From: Paramecium sonneborni
Lineage: Eukaryota; Ciliophora; Oligohymenophorea; Peniculida; Parameciidae
NCBI GenBank assembly: GCA_905182985.1
Contig: CAJJDN010000087.1
Span: 113,360-177,359 of the forward strand
Length of the DNA: 64,000 nucleotides
Reading direction: 5' to 3'
In this document: piece by piece, positions 49,760 through 61,200 of the stretch
How the letters are laid out: every line of letters begins with the position of its first letter
How positions within the stretch are numbered: the first letter of the stretch is position 1
Notes under the pieces: model-generated
Databases searched by the model: none
The model's input: the letters and a program-made list of their open reading frames with translations, nothing else
Told to the model about the DNA's origin: nothing
Made by a program: the position numbers and the translations under genes

Positions 49760-51085
49760 TCATTCAAAATTTTCATTATTTTCTCCATCATCTTCATTGA
49801 ACTTATCCTCATAAAAATGATATATATCTCTAAGTCTAGTTTAAGCTTCATTAAATTCCTCTTCTTCGATTCCCTCTTGAGTATATTTATACATATAAGA
49901 TTTTCGAATTTGCATTTTATTAAATTTTTCATCTAAACTTTTCAATGACTCTATTATACTTGATGAATTAATAATAGAACTACCCATAAATTCATAATTT
50001 GATAAAGTTTTCTTACAAATATTTGTAAAAAACATATTGAATTGCTTAACTTTTTTTGCAAAACTTCCTCTTCTATAATAGGAATTATCAATAAAATGTT
50101 CGAATAGGGACTTTTATAAATCTATTTCTTTATTTGATATATTTCCTCTTAGACTTAGTGCTGCTGTTAGAAATATTCCCTATGTATAGTTAATACTAGT
50201 TTAATTATGATCTGTTGACATTAATTCTTTAAAAACTTAATATTCATCCATCTTTAAATATTCTTTATAGTAATCACTAAATTAATTATTTGTTAAACTG
50301 CATGTAAGCAATTTTAATTCTGGAAAAGGGATTAAATTTGTAGAAAGTTTTCTTAGACTGGAGTTAACATCTCCAGGATTCCTAAAAGGTGAGGAATTAC
50401 AGCATATTGTTTAAGATACAAGAAGATTTGCATCATCATAATTAAATTATATTCCTAATCTATTTAAATTTTATTTAAGTCCTTAGTTATCATAAAAAAT
50501 TAATTATTGTGCAGAATCCATTAATATATTAAAACTTAAAGTAGAATTATAAGGAGAAACAACACATAGATCATCTTATTTTATTGAAGGAACTAATAAA
50601 TTGCATTATGTTATTGCAGTACTATATTCTTCTTCTAATTTTTGGGATAAAATCGCCGATAAACCAGAACCGGTACCTCCAATAATAGATGCAAATATTT
50701 AAAATCCTTAAAAGGAATCACATTATTCTACTTCTTATCGAATACTATCAATTAGAATGTCAACAATTTCATTTGAGCAATTATTTTTTACAAATCCAAA
50801 ATTATTACCAGATGAATAATTAAATGAGAACTGATTACATGGATTAAAATCTATATTTGTGTAAGGTAAATCCTATCCTAAATCAACCTAAATACATCTA
50901 GGAAGTGCCTTCTTTTCGTGTAAGTTATAATACACAGCATTAGAAGTATTAAGTAAATGATTGTTACTTTATGTGACTTATTCGTTATCATTACAAAACT
51001 CACTATCTTTGAGCATTTCCTCCCAAAATTTCATGCCCATTTTAATACCAAAACCTCCTAACTACAATATTAATATTTCCCTCAT
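49760..51085 (-). CDS. highly divergent tubulin
   Basis: 441 aa in one exon, exactly tubulin length, starting MREILILQLGGFGIKMGMKFW. The GTP-loop GGTGSG lies at residues 136-141 inside QIFASIIGGTGSGLSAILSQKLEEEY. Further tubulin landmarks: VSPYNSTLSFNILMDSAQQLIFYDNQGL, FRNPGDVNSSLRKLSTNLIPFPELKLLT, and a C-terminal acidic tail (YEDKFNEDDGENNENFE). Much of the rest departs from alpha and beta: the Cys of QCGNQ is lost, and loops around residues 40-60 and 300-340 are unrelated. It is most beta-like. Ciliates carry unusual tubulins (eta, theta, iota, kappa) linked to basal bodies or unknown roles, and this is likely one of them or a new divergent isotype. It is convergent with the cNMP-binding gene (89 bp apart). 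Confidence 0.88.
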
Positions 51086-51485
51086 TGATTTACAAGAATT
51101 TTATTAATAGGAGAGATTTTCCAAAAATAATTCTTATTTAAATGATTAAAAGCTTATAAACTAATAAATACTATAGTTCAATTGAATTGATCAATTTAAT
51201 TATCATTTTTTTTCAATAAAAAATCATAAAATTATATTAAATCTTTTAATATTAAGAATTTATTGTTGTTAGTTATTATAAATAAGTCCTGATAATTTTT
51301 TTTTCAATTTGATAAGATTATAGAGAAATTCTGCACTTTAAATAAGGATAAATAAATTCAAAATGATAAGTTTTATAATTATTTTACTAAAGAAAAATAT
51401 AAACATAAATTTAATTTTGAAATAAAAATTAAAAAAAATAATTTTTTTTTTTATTAACTTTTAGAATATTATGAAATTAATTGAT
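51086..51485. other. intergenic, no gene seen
   Basis: AT-rich spacer upstream of the tubulin; its second half (from 51308) recurs after the N at 53148. Confidence 0.5.
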
Positions 51486-52961
51486 TCAAGGTCTTCCTCT
51501 AAAATGCTAGTGTTTTTTTTTATGGCTTTGTTTTCTGCTTTTTTTGGCTTCTCCATTATCTCCATAATCTCCTTTATCTCCATTATCTCCATTGTCTCCA
51601 TTGTCTCCATTGTCTCCATAATCTCCATTATCTCCATTATCTCCATTATCTCCATTGTCTCCATTGTCTCCATTGTCTCCATAATCTCCATTATCTCCAT
51701 TATCTCCATTATCTCCATTGTCTCCATTGTCTCCATTGTCTCCATAATCTCCATTATCTCCATTATCTCCATTATCTCCATTGTCTCCATTGTCTCCATT
51801 GTCTCCATAATCTCCATTATCTCCATTATCTCCATTATCTCCATTGTCTCCATTGTCTCCATTGTCTCCATAATCTCCATTATCTCCATTATCTCCATTA
51901 TCTCCATTGTCTCCATTGTCTCCATTGTCTCCATAATCTCCATTATCTCCATTATCTCCATTATCTCCATTGTCTCCATTGTCTCCATTGTCTCCATAAT
52001 CTCCATTATCTCCATTATCTCCATTATCTCCATTGTCTCCATTGTCTCCATTGTCTCCATAATCTCCATTATCTCCATTATCTCCATTATCTCCATTGTC
52101 TCCATTGTCTCCATTGTCTCCATAATCTCCATTATCTCCATTATCTCCATTATCTCCATTGTCTCCATTGTCTCCATTGTCTCCATAATCTCCATTATCT
52201 CCATTATCTCCATTATCTCCATTGTCTCCATTGTCTCCATTGTCTCCATAATCTCCATTATCTCCATTATCTCCATTATCTCCATTGTCTCCATTGTCTC
52301 CATTGTCTCCATAATCTCCATTATCTCCATTATCTCCATTATCTCCATTGTCTCCATTGTCTCCATTGTCTCCATAATCTCCATTATCTCCATTATCTCC
52401 ATTGTCTCCGTTATCTCCATTGTCTCCATAATCTCCATCATCTCCTTTATCTCCATAATCTCCATTATCTCCATCATCTCCATTATCTCCATAATCTCCA
52501 TTATCTCCATCATCTCCTTTATCTCCGTAATCTCCATTATCTCCATTATCTCCATCATCTCCATTATCCCCATAATCTCCATCATCTCCATAATCTCCAT
52601 CATCTCCTTTATCTCCATTACCTTCATCTTCATAGCCTCCATTTTCTCCTTGATCACTACTTTCCTCATCTTTTTAATCTTCACCATTTTCACCTTTCTC
52701 ACTATCGTTTCCTTCTCCTTCTTCAGTGTTCTCTCCTTCTCCACCATCTTCTTCTTCACTTGTCCATTAATGTTCTCCATCTTCATCTCCAGTTGGCCAA
52801 TCATCAGCTGGTTAACTATTTTCTTCACCTTATTAACCTTCTCCATTCTAGTCAGATTGTTCTTCTTCATTTTGCTCTTTAAAAACCACATCTCCTTCTT
52901 TATGGAATCGTCTTCCAGAAATACATAACAACAAAATGGTTATTAATAAAAATTTATTCAT
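51486..52961 (-). CDS. secreted Gly-Asp-Asn repeat protein (long copy)
   Basis: 491 aa, no intron. Signal peptide [16 protein letters not shown], then an acidic Glu/Gly-rich segment ([18 protein letters not shown]). Most of the protein is a run of NGD and YGD triplets whose period is seven triplets (63 bp), repeated nearly perfectly about a dozen times. A short basic C-terminus follows: [21 protein letters not shown]. The composition suggests an extended, strongly acidic secreted or granule protein that could bind Ca2+, by analogy only. Because the repeat unit lacks TGA in other frames, large shadow ORFs appear on both strands; the signal peptide and sensible flanks fix this frame. Confidence 0.75.
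51590..52390 (-). repeat. 63-bp coding minisatellite
   Basis: Repeats of 63 bp (seven 9-bp triplets encoding NGD or YGD) in nearly identical tandem copies. The array is long in this copy and short in the copy after the N. Confidence 0.9.
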
Positions 52962-53147
52962 TTTAAAATTAATTATTATTAAAATATTTTTTTTGCTTAA
53001 AAATGTTCCTCTGACACAATATTAATATTTTATTTTAATTAATTCAGTTAATTATTGTATTTTAAATCGATTTATATAATATATATATAGATTTAAAAAG
53101 TCTTTAATACACGAAAGTGTTTAATTTACGTAATTAAATGAGGTACT

Positions 53148-53148
53148 N
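53148..53148. other. single-N gap (contig join)
   Basis: One ambiguous base between the two copies of the Gly-Asp repeat gene locus. Confidence 0.95.
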
Positions 53149-53326
53149 TTTGATAAGATTATAGAGAAATTCTGCACTTTAAATAAGGATAAATAAATTC
53201 AAAATGATAAGTTTTATAATTATTTTACTAAAGAAAAATATAAACATAAATTTAATTTTGAAATAAAAATTAAAAAAAATAATTTTTTTTTTTATTAACT
53301 TTTAGAATATTATGAAATTAATTGAT

Positions 53327-54046
53327 TCAAGGTCTTCCTCTAAAATGCTAGTGTTTTTTTTTATGGCTTTGTTTTCTGCTTTTTTTGGCTTCTCCATTAT
53401 CTCCATTATCTCCATTATCTCCATTATCTCCATTGTCTCCATTGTCTCCATTGTCTCCATAATCTCCATTATCTCCATTATCTCCATTGTCTCCGTTATC
53501 TCCATTGTCTCCATAATCTCCATCATCTCCTTTATCTCCATAATCTCCATTATCTCCATCATCTCCATTATCTCCATAATCTCCATTATCTCCATCATCT
53601 CCTTTATCTCCGTAATCTCCATTATCTCCATTATCTCCATCATCTCCATTATCCCCATAATCTCCATCATCTCCATAATCTCCATCATCTCCTTTATCTC
53701 CATTACCTTCATCTTCATAGCCTCCATTTTCTCCTTGATCACTACTTTCCTCATCTTTTTAATCTTCACCATTTTCACCTTTCTCACTATCGTTTCCTTC
53801 TCCTTCTTCAGTGTTCTCTCCTTCTCCACCATCTTCTTCTTCACTTGTCCATTAATGTTCTCCATCTTCATCTCCAGTTGGCCAATCATCAGCTGGTTAA
53901 CTATTTTCTTCACCTTATTAACCTTCTCCATTCTAGTCAGATTGTTCTTCTTCATTTTGCTCTTTAAAAACCACATCTCCTTCTTTATGGAATCGTCTTC
54001 CAGAAATACATAACAACAAAATGGTTATTAATAAAAATTTATTCAT
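53327..54046 (-). CDS. secreted Gly-Asp-Asn repeat protein (short copy)
   Basis: 239 aa; identical in signal peptide, acidic segment, degenerate repeats and basic C-terminus to the gene at 51486-52961, but with only the edge of the 63-bp array. It could be a shorter allele, a collapsed assembly of the same gene, or a true tandem duplicate. The shared flanking DNA on both sides of the N favours one locus. Confidence 0.7.
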
Positions 54047-54270
54047 TTTAAAATTAATTATTATTAAAATATTTTTTTTGCTTAAAAATGTTCCTCTGAC
54101 ACAATATTAATATTTTATTTTAATTAATTCAGTTAATTATTGTATTTTAAATCGATTTATATAATATATATATAGATTTAAAAAGTCTTTAATACACGAA
54201 AGTGTTTAATTTACGTAATTAAATGAGGTACTTTTATAAATTCAATTGAAATTTAAATCTAAATTTCAAT

Positions 54271-54831
54271 ATGAAAATAATTATAGACTTAATTAGCATC
54301 TTTAAAAAGACAGGTATAATTTTTGAAATGTTTTAAGTAAAATTCTATTATATTGATTAAGCCAATAATTTTCAAACTAATATCATGGATTCTGCCAGAT
54401 ACTTGATAAAATAAACAAAAGGTCTTGTTAACAATGAGTTTCCATACAGTTTATGTATTATTTGGCTTTAATATTTGATTTGATGCATTAATAGTACTAA
54501 TGATTTGATTGCAACAGAGTACCAATTTTTTATAATTTTAGGATCCTTATTAGTAATATTTAGAGAAGCAATTATGTTGTGTAGACATACAAAGACTATC
54601 AGAAAAGCATTAATCAGCCTAATTTTAACAGAATTTTCTTTGGCATATTTCATATGGGTTAAGAGGGTCCTCTTCATATTTTTTATTGTAGATTCTTTTC
54701 TAGAGGCTAAGCACAATGCATAATATAAAAATGAATTTAAACATTAATTTAATTATATATATTTAAAAATTGGCATCTTGATCTTATTTGAAGTATTGAT
54801 AATATTAAAAATGATTCAAACAACATTATGA
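54271..54831 (+). pseudogene. small multi-pass membrane protein with in-frame TGA
   Basis: From ATG at 54271 the frame reads MKIIIDLISIFKKTGIIFEM...MDSARYLIKQTKGLVNNEFPYSLCIIWLQYLI. It then hits a TGA at 54481-54483 and continues in the same frame as CINSTNDLIATEYQFFIILGSLLVIF...LTEFSLAYFIWVKRVLFIFFIV to the TGA at 54829. I found no intron of suitable length that removes the internal TGA. The text on both sides looks coding, with about four hydrophobic segments. Either a recently broken gene or a sequence error. A minus-strand frame over part of it is also open and cannot be excluded. Confidence 0.45.
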
Positions 54832-54960
54832 ATTAAATAAGATAGTAATTTTTAATTTAAATGGAAGAGATTATGTTAATCTTCTTTCAAAAAATAAATT
54901 TCTAATAATATATATAAAATAACAGCAAACTAACTAACATTAATATTATTAATAAATATT

Positions 54961-55877
54961 ATGTTCAATTCAGCTCAAAAAAGGACTCCTCCTTAAGTTT
55001 ATGTAACTCCTAGATATAGAACTACATAATCTGAATATCAAAGTTCGAATTCTGAGAGATTATTTGAGAAGAGTAAAGATAATTCTATGAATTAACTGAA
55101 AATTCTTTAGTAAATTGGTTATGGTAAATTTAGTAAAGTCATGTTATCAATGTAAATTAATTCATAATAAAGTTAGGTTTAATGGAGAAAAGTTTGCATT
55201 AAAGATAATTAATAAGAGTTGCACAATGAAGACTTAGACTACTTCGTTGTTATAAAGAGAAATGCAAATAATGAAATAGCTCAATCATCCAAATATTGTT
55301 AAATTATATAAAGAGTTTTCAGATGATAAAAATGTTTACTTGCTTTTAGAATATTGTAATTAAGGTTCACTTTTTAATTAAAAATTTGATTAAACGCAAA
55401 TAAAATAAATAATAAAGGAAGTGTTGCTTGCTTTGAAATATCTCCATAGTTAAGGGATAATGCATAGAGATATCAAACCAGAAAATATTTATTTGCATAA
55501 TAATCACGTTAAATTAGGAGATTTTGGTATTGCTTAGTATATAAAGAAAAAAAGTAAATCATTTTGTGGAACCTTAGATTATATGGCTCCTGAAGTTATT
55601 CGTTAAAATTGTATATATTTAATTAAATATAGATTATGATAATCGTATAGATATTTGGTCAGTTGGAATTTTGACATATGAATTAAATAATCTTTAACCT
55701 CCAATTAAGGATAGAGATTAATAGATATAAATGAGACGTATTATTTCAGAAGAGGTTCAATATCCTAGGCATTTTGATGATAAATTGAAAAATTTTATAT
55801 AAAAATGTTTGAAAAAAAGATGTGAAGAGAGGGCAACAATTGATGAATTATTGAATGACGAATTTCTTCATTCTTGA
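54961..55877 (+). CDS. Aurora-like Ser/Thr protein kinase
   Basis: 289 aa; introns at 55152-55176 (25 nt) and 55611-55632 (22 nt). After a 50-residue Ser/Thr-rich leader the kinase domain starts ILQQIGYGKFSKVMLSM. Catalytic Lys in FALKIINKSC, then QLNHPNIVKLYKEF, GIMHRDIKPENIYL, LGDFGIAQYIKKKSKSFCGTLDYMAPEVI, and DIWSVGILTYELNNLQPPI. All catalytic residues are intact. The activation-loop phrase FCGTLDYMAPE is close to Aurora kinases, which act in mitosis and on cilia; other short kinases (PLK4, NEK) are less similar. The protein ends just after the domain (TIDELLNDEFLHS). Confidence 0.9.
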
Positions 55878-55971
55878 TATTATTACTTTAGGTTATAGAA
55901 TAAATTTCGATTAATTTATAACTTTTATTGAAATATTATAATTAGAATCAATTATAAAAGGTAGAACAAAC

Positions 55972-56815
55972 ATGAATTAATTCTAAGAAAACTCATAGGA
56001 ATCTGAATTCTCTTTTTAAGGGGATTAAATTTCTTAGTCAGATAATGAATTTCAGGATTAAAATAATAGTGATAAATATTCACAATAATGGTAAAAAATT
56101 AATTTTTAGTATTAGTTCATTTGATGGAGGATTGAAAGATTCCTTAGAAATTATAAAAGATATGATTAAAAAAGAAAGATTGGAAAAAAATAATAAAAAG
56201 GATAAGGAGCAGTAATTATATTAACATTAAAAATAATAAAATGGCTAATAGTAAGCATCCTTTCAAATAAAAAAATAAAAAGTCTAGGTATGATATAATT
56301 TAAATAAATAGTAACCCAATAATTCTGAGAAATAAGAGATCAAAAAGCAAAATTAATCAGAAAATTTTTAAATGTTAGAAAATAATATAAATGAAGATTT
56401 TGATTCAGATTGGGATGTTTAAGATTTATTTTAATCTCTTAATATTTTATTAGAAGACTCTAAAAAATGTTAATTTTGTAGTAAAGAAATGAATAAGAAC
56501 AATTTGAAATCTCATGAAGATCAATGTGCTTATAAAGTTGACCAATATGATGAAATTTAATGTCCATATTGTGGAGATAATGTAATTAGAGCCTTTGTTA
56601 ATGATCACTTTTAAGAGTGTATTTTATACTATGAGGATTAATTTTTAAAATTAGAAGGAGTTTAAGAATGCAGTATATGCATGAATGAAATAAAAGAAAA
56701 GAAAAAAGTTCTAAATTGTCATCATTTCTTTCATTACGATTGCATTAAAGATTGGCTTTCAAAAAAAATGGAATGTCCAGTATGTAGAAAGCAAGTTTTA
56801 GAAGGATTTAATTGA
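55972..56815 (+). CDS. RING-finger protein with extra zinc fingers (copy 1)
   Basis: 266 aa; introns at 56091-56109 (19 nt) and 56288-56311 (24 nt, multiple of three but containing a TGA). A Gln/Asn/Lys-rich N-terminus is followed by two TRAF-like zinc-binding segments, CQFCSKEMNKNNLKSHEDQC and CPYCGDNVIRAFVNDHFQEC. A C-terminal RING-H2 domain follows: CSICMNEI...LNCHHFFHYDCIKDW...CPVC, with the full Cys3-His2-Cys3-type ligand set. RING-H2 domains recruit ubiquitin-conjugating enzymes, so an E3 ubiquitin ligase role is expected. The next gene is a paralogue with the same order of fingers. Confidence 0.87.
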
Positions 56816-56958
56816 AAAAAGTGTTATTAAATTTCATACTATAATTATTTATTTATATGTTTATGAAAACTAATTAAATGTTAATAGAATTTCTATGAAA
56901 TTTGTAATGGAAATTAATCAGGAAAGATTATTAGATAATTAAAATACAAAATATTCTT

Positions 56959-57588
56959 ATGATAAATAGTTTAACTAAACTCAATAAAGAAGACCCTTTT
57001 CATAATGTTGAAGTCTAAAACCCTAATATAAATTAACAGATATTAGTGCAAGAACATGAAATATAAATTGAAGAAAACAAACAAAATTCTATTTAAGACT
57101 TCCAATACTTTGAATAACAACAAGAATCCTAAGAATCATTATTTATTTAATGTATTTTGTGTGATCAAGAAATGGAACTTTAATTTTACGACATTCATTT
57201 AAGGATGTGTGAAGAATAAATTGGGAATATTAATTTAATAGAGTAATAATGTTAAGATTGTGGAGAATAGATTGTTAAATTATATTTAAATGATCATTTA
57301 GAAAATTGCGTAAGCAGATTTTGGATTTAAGTAAAATGCCCTTATTGCTATAATGCATTTCTTAAAGCTGAATTAACCAATCATATTTTAGAATGCCCCA
57401 TGTATTTAGATTAACAAAAAAAGGAAAAATAAGGAATTTAGAATTGCTCAATATGTTTAGAAGATATTACAATGAATAAAACCTAATTGAATTGCTCTCA
57501 TTCTTTCCATGATATTTGTATATAAAATTGGTTCAAATCAAAGAATAGGTGCCCTATTTGTAAGAAAGTACAATTAAAATTAATATGA
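56959..57588 (+). CDS. RING-finger protein with extra zinc fingers (copy 2)
   Basis: 209 aa, single exon from MINSLTKLNKEDPF. Same architecture as the gene upstream: CILCDQEMELQFYDIHLRMC, CQDCGEQIVKLYLNDHLENC, CPYCYNAFLKAELTNHILEC, then RING-H2 CSICLEDI...LNCSHSFHDICIQNW...CPIC. It has one more Cys2-His-Cys segment than its neighbour and lacks the long Gln-rich N-terminus. A tandem duplicate that has since diverged; predicted E3 ubiquitin ligase. The start was chosen as the first ATG in the frame. Confidence 0.85.
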
Positions 57589-57910
57589 ATGCGTCATTTT
57601 ATTTATTTTTTTTAATATATTTCTACAAATCGTCCTAATGTAAATTTATTAGAAAATAGATGATTAAGATGGTTCAGAATCAAATCTTATGGGATTGTTT
57701 TTCTTTTAAAGTTAATCAAAGGAATGCCATTATATAGGATATATAAAAGTAAAAAATGATTTTATGAGATTTTTTGGATGCGTTCAATAAATAATAGAGT
57801 TAAATAAAAATAGACTATGAATGAAGTTCAAAATAGTTGCTTTATTTAGTTGTTCATAAACAAATTAATTAAAAAAAATTGTGTTTATTTTGATATTAAA
57901 AATAAATTTA
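57589..57910. other. short intergenic region with weak ORFs
   Basis: Two short frames (from 57589, MRHFIYFFQYISTNRPN, and from about 57779) have no recognisable content. I do not call them. Confidence 0.3.
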
Positions 57911-58209
57911 ATGAATAGTGATAATTATAAGACTGAAATTCATAATATGATTGAAAATGGTAAGGATCCAAAAGACATGGTAATTTAAATGTGTCGTCCA
58001 TAATGTAAATGGTATGATGATAAATACGACAGATGTGTAAAGGCTTTCCTTTCATTGAAAAATGCTGATCCTGAGAAGAATTGTGTATAATTAAAATTTA
58101 TAGAAAGATGTATCCTTATAGAGATTTGGTGACTTGTGTAGAAGCCTGTGTTTAACCAAAAATTTAACATGCTTTGAGAGGAAACGAGCATGGTTCAATA
58201 TTTGCATGA
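57911..58209 (+). CDS. cytochrome bc1 hinge-like subunit (UQCRH/Qcr6-like)
   Basis: 91 aa with one 23-nt intron at 58085-58107. A small protein of paired cysteines: MCRPQCKWYDDKYDRCVKAF, then KNCMYPYRDLVTCVEACVQPKIQHALRG. The twin Cys arrangement and the helical hairpin fit the acidic hinge subunit of mitochondrial complex III, which sits in the intermembrane space. The acidic N-terminus of the animal protein is reduced here. Another twin-CX9C-like intermembrane-space protein is the alternative. Confidence 0.65.
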
Positions 58210-58273
58210 AATATAAATAATAATATAAAAATAAAATAAGAATAAATAAGTTGATATTGTATGGTGGTATTAC

Positions 58274-61200
58274 TCATTTCTTAATAAAGGATACTTCTGG
58301 TAAGATTTGTTTTCTTGATGAAGGAGGAGTAAGTTATCTGGCTTTTTTAATATTGTCTATAACAAAGTTTTTAGATAAATCTATAAGTGATGACTGTTGT
58401 ATGAGAGATTTACTTAAATGAGTATCAATAGAGGAATGTTTGATTTGAGGAGGTACATATCTTGGTAAGATTCCTTTAATGATATATGACCTAAAGATTA
58501 TTTGGAATAGAGTACCAGTACATCTCATCAGTTTAAATGATTAATTTGCCTTTTCTAATTTTTCCATATTCAATGGGTGTAAATGAAATAACAAATGTAG
58601 TGCCTTCTCTTCCATAAGGTTCTAGATCACCAACTTTTGGTATTATAGAAAATTCTGCATCTGAATCAGGAGTGAAACCTGCAAAGAATTTAGCATAGTT
58701 TTTTGTTTTATTTGTTAGTTTGAATGAGACACTAGTAGTTTTATTAAGAGGTGAACTAATGATAATAAAATCATCTTCATCTGGTGGTGTGGCTTCTAAA
58801 ATAATTTTATATCTAAAATTAATTATATAGATGATACTTCCATCTTCCTCCACTTTATCTCAACACAATAAATTCGAGACTTGCTTTAAAAGGTTTCATT
58901 GGTTAAAAGCGTACAGCATAATGTAAATTCTCATGAGGATTACTTAGGTAATTTTTAGTACACTTAACACTAAAGCATTTTCGAATCATTTGTTGTAAAT
59001 CAACAGGAACATTCCCCAATTCAAATTCAAATTTATCATCAGCTTATAAACTTTAAGCAATCCCTTATAAACCAATTTTAATTTCATCTTCCCATTTATC
59101 TCTACATTTTGCTTTAAAATGAAATAAGGTTTAAGTAGAAATACTTTCAGTCACACCTTTGATAGGAAAAATCCAAGATATTTTTTCATTCATCTAAACA
59201 ATGACTTCTGAATAGTAACTAGTAATCTCTCTTGGAACAAAAGAATAAGGAATTTAGAGTACATTCATTCCAGGCACTAATACCTTATCATTTTTGCTTG
59301 TAAGTAATTTAAATATATCTTTATTATGTCCTTATGCATCTAAATCAATTTTGACTGTAATAGGATCTTTAAAGGGATTCTTAAAATGCACAACTGAACT
59401 AAAATCCTTATTCAATCCTATACTAACAGTTGCAGCAGGAAACTTAGTTGGTGGAAGTCCAGTACCAAATGCTAAATAATGCCATTTACCTATTGGAGAT
59501 ATAAATACGATTTCAGATTATTCAATCTAATCTAATGATGAAGGTGTATATCTTATATTAACCTTTAAATATTCATAAGGTTGTATTATTAATTCATCAG
59601 GTAATATATCGAAATTAGTAGGATTGCTTATTCTACATTATAATATAATCTTTTATTCTGATGGATTCTCTAATAGAACTACTTATTGTTCTACTTTCCC
59701 TAAAGATGCCTTTAACAGATTTAATTTAACGACTGGTTATTCTTCACAAGTCAATATAAATTCATACCATACTTCCCCTAATTATCTATTAACAAATGCT
59801 ACACTTCCTCTCCATCTACCTACTTTTAATGGTGCAAATGTCAATTCATATAAAGCTTCTTTATTTGCACCAATTGCGAATTAATCTTCTCCTATCAATC
59901 CATCCCCATTTATTATAGCTTCATAAATAGCTGTCTCTGAAAGTGGATTTGATAATGTTAATTATATCACTGTAGCTTATCTTATCAAACATGATAATTC
60001 TAATGTCTGTAACGATTTCGGTGATTCGGTATTCATAAATACAGTATACCACAAATATCTTCCATTATCTTCTGTAAATGTTATTGAACCTGTATATTAT
60101 CCAGATAATATTGGTTATACTATTAATTAATAAATCCCTTTTTTCCCTGCTCCTATTCTTATTTAAGATGGACCTGTTGCATATATCAAATCTGTTTCCA
60201 CTTTATAAACAATCTCCTTATCTGTCAAGTTTTTTAATTCAATGTCTCTCTTAAATGCCTTTCTTGGAGAGCAATTCAATATTATATGTTCTTCTGCTAC
60301 TGGTTCTTCTCCTATCCCTATCAAATCATATTCAAAAACATCATTTGTTAATGCATTATTCAAAATTAATTTAGCTTCACTCTATGCTATCCATAAAGGA
60401 TGAAATGTTATTGGAAATTATCCTGTTGATTTCTTCTTTATTATAAACTCCTTATTCGGACATTAAAATAAATTATCTCCACTTTAACTCAATTACACCT
60501 TTATCACCCAATCTTTATCTGAACCATTAACTATTGGTACCTCTTATATCACCTATTATCTAGCTGGTATTCTAAACTCTAAAGTTGCCTTCACTATTTT
60601 TGGTAATACTTAAGCAGTTAATTTATATCTTCTAATATCAAATTTATTCTTCAAAGTTAATATAACATTAAAATCTTTAGTTGCATTCTTAAATGCATAA
60701 TTTATAACCAATTTACCATCATTATATCTATCTATTGATTTCTTAACACCATCTGCTACCGTTAGAATAGTTGGCACTTAAACATATTGTGTAGCTGGAA
60801 ATACATCCAATTCAAATGTTATTTAATCTAAATTTCCTCCAGGAAAATTCAAATTATTCTCAAAATTATTTGATGAACTTGTTTTATCAACTACGTTTTA
60901 TTACTTGATCTTTTATTTAAATTACATTATTTATTAAATCTATTATCTTGCTCTAACAATCTATTCATTCTTAAAAGGAATTTGAAAAGGTATTGAAATT
61001 GTCTAATCAACATACAGCAATTTTTCAGGTTTAAATTCACCTGATAAATTAGGCAATTCTACTGTCCCTTATAAATCATGTTAAAATTCTCCCACTTAAG
61101 GATCTGTAAATACTATTTAACATTTATGGGTTTCCATTGTCAATGGAATATATTATAATATTAAATTAACTGTCTAATTTTTACGTATTCTAACCCTATC

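Larger units (their letters stand above)
51308..54232. repeat. locus duplicated around a single N (53148) with different repeat lengths
   Basis: 51308-53147 and 53149-54232 share both flanks and the same gene, but the first copy carries 756 bp more tandem repeat, exactly twelve 63-bp units. The first segment ends GAGGTACT just before the N and the same text continues past it in the second copy. This is best explained as two overlapping contigs (or two repeat-length versions) joined without merging. Confidence 0.85.

Noticed and set aside
51461..52891. 476-aa minus-strand ORF of MEI/MET repeats
   Set aside because: A shifted frame over the NGD repeats; it starts inside the real gene and lacks its signal peptide.
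51471..52928. 485-aa plus-strand ORF (Ile-Ser-rich) opposite the Gly-Asp repeat gene
   Set aside because: It is the antisense shadow of the repeat; it has no signal peptide or non-repetitive domain, whereas the minus-strand frame has both a signal peptide and sensible ends.
51590..53700. CRISPR-like appearance of regular repeats
   Set aside because: No unique spacers between repeats; the arrays are coding tandem repeats in a eukaryotic genome.
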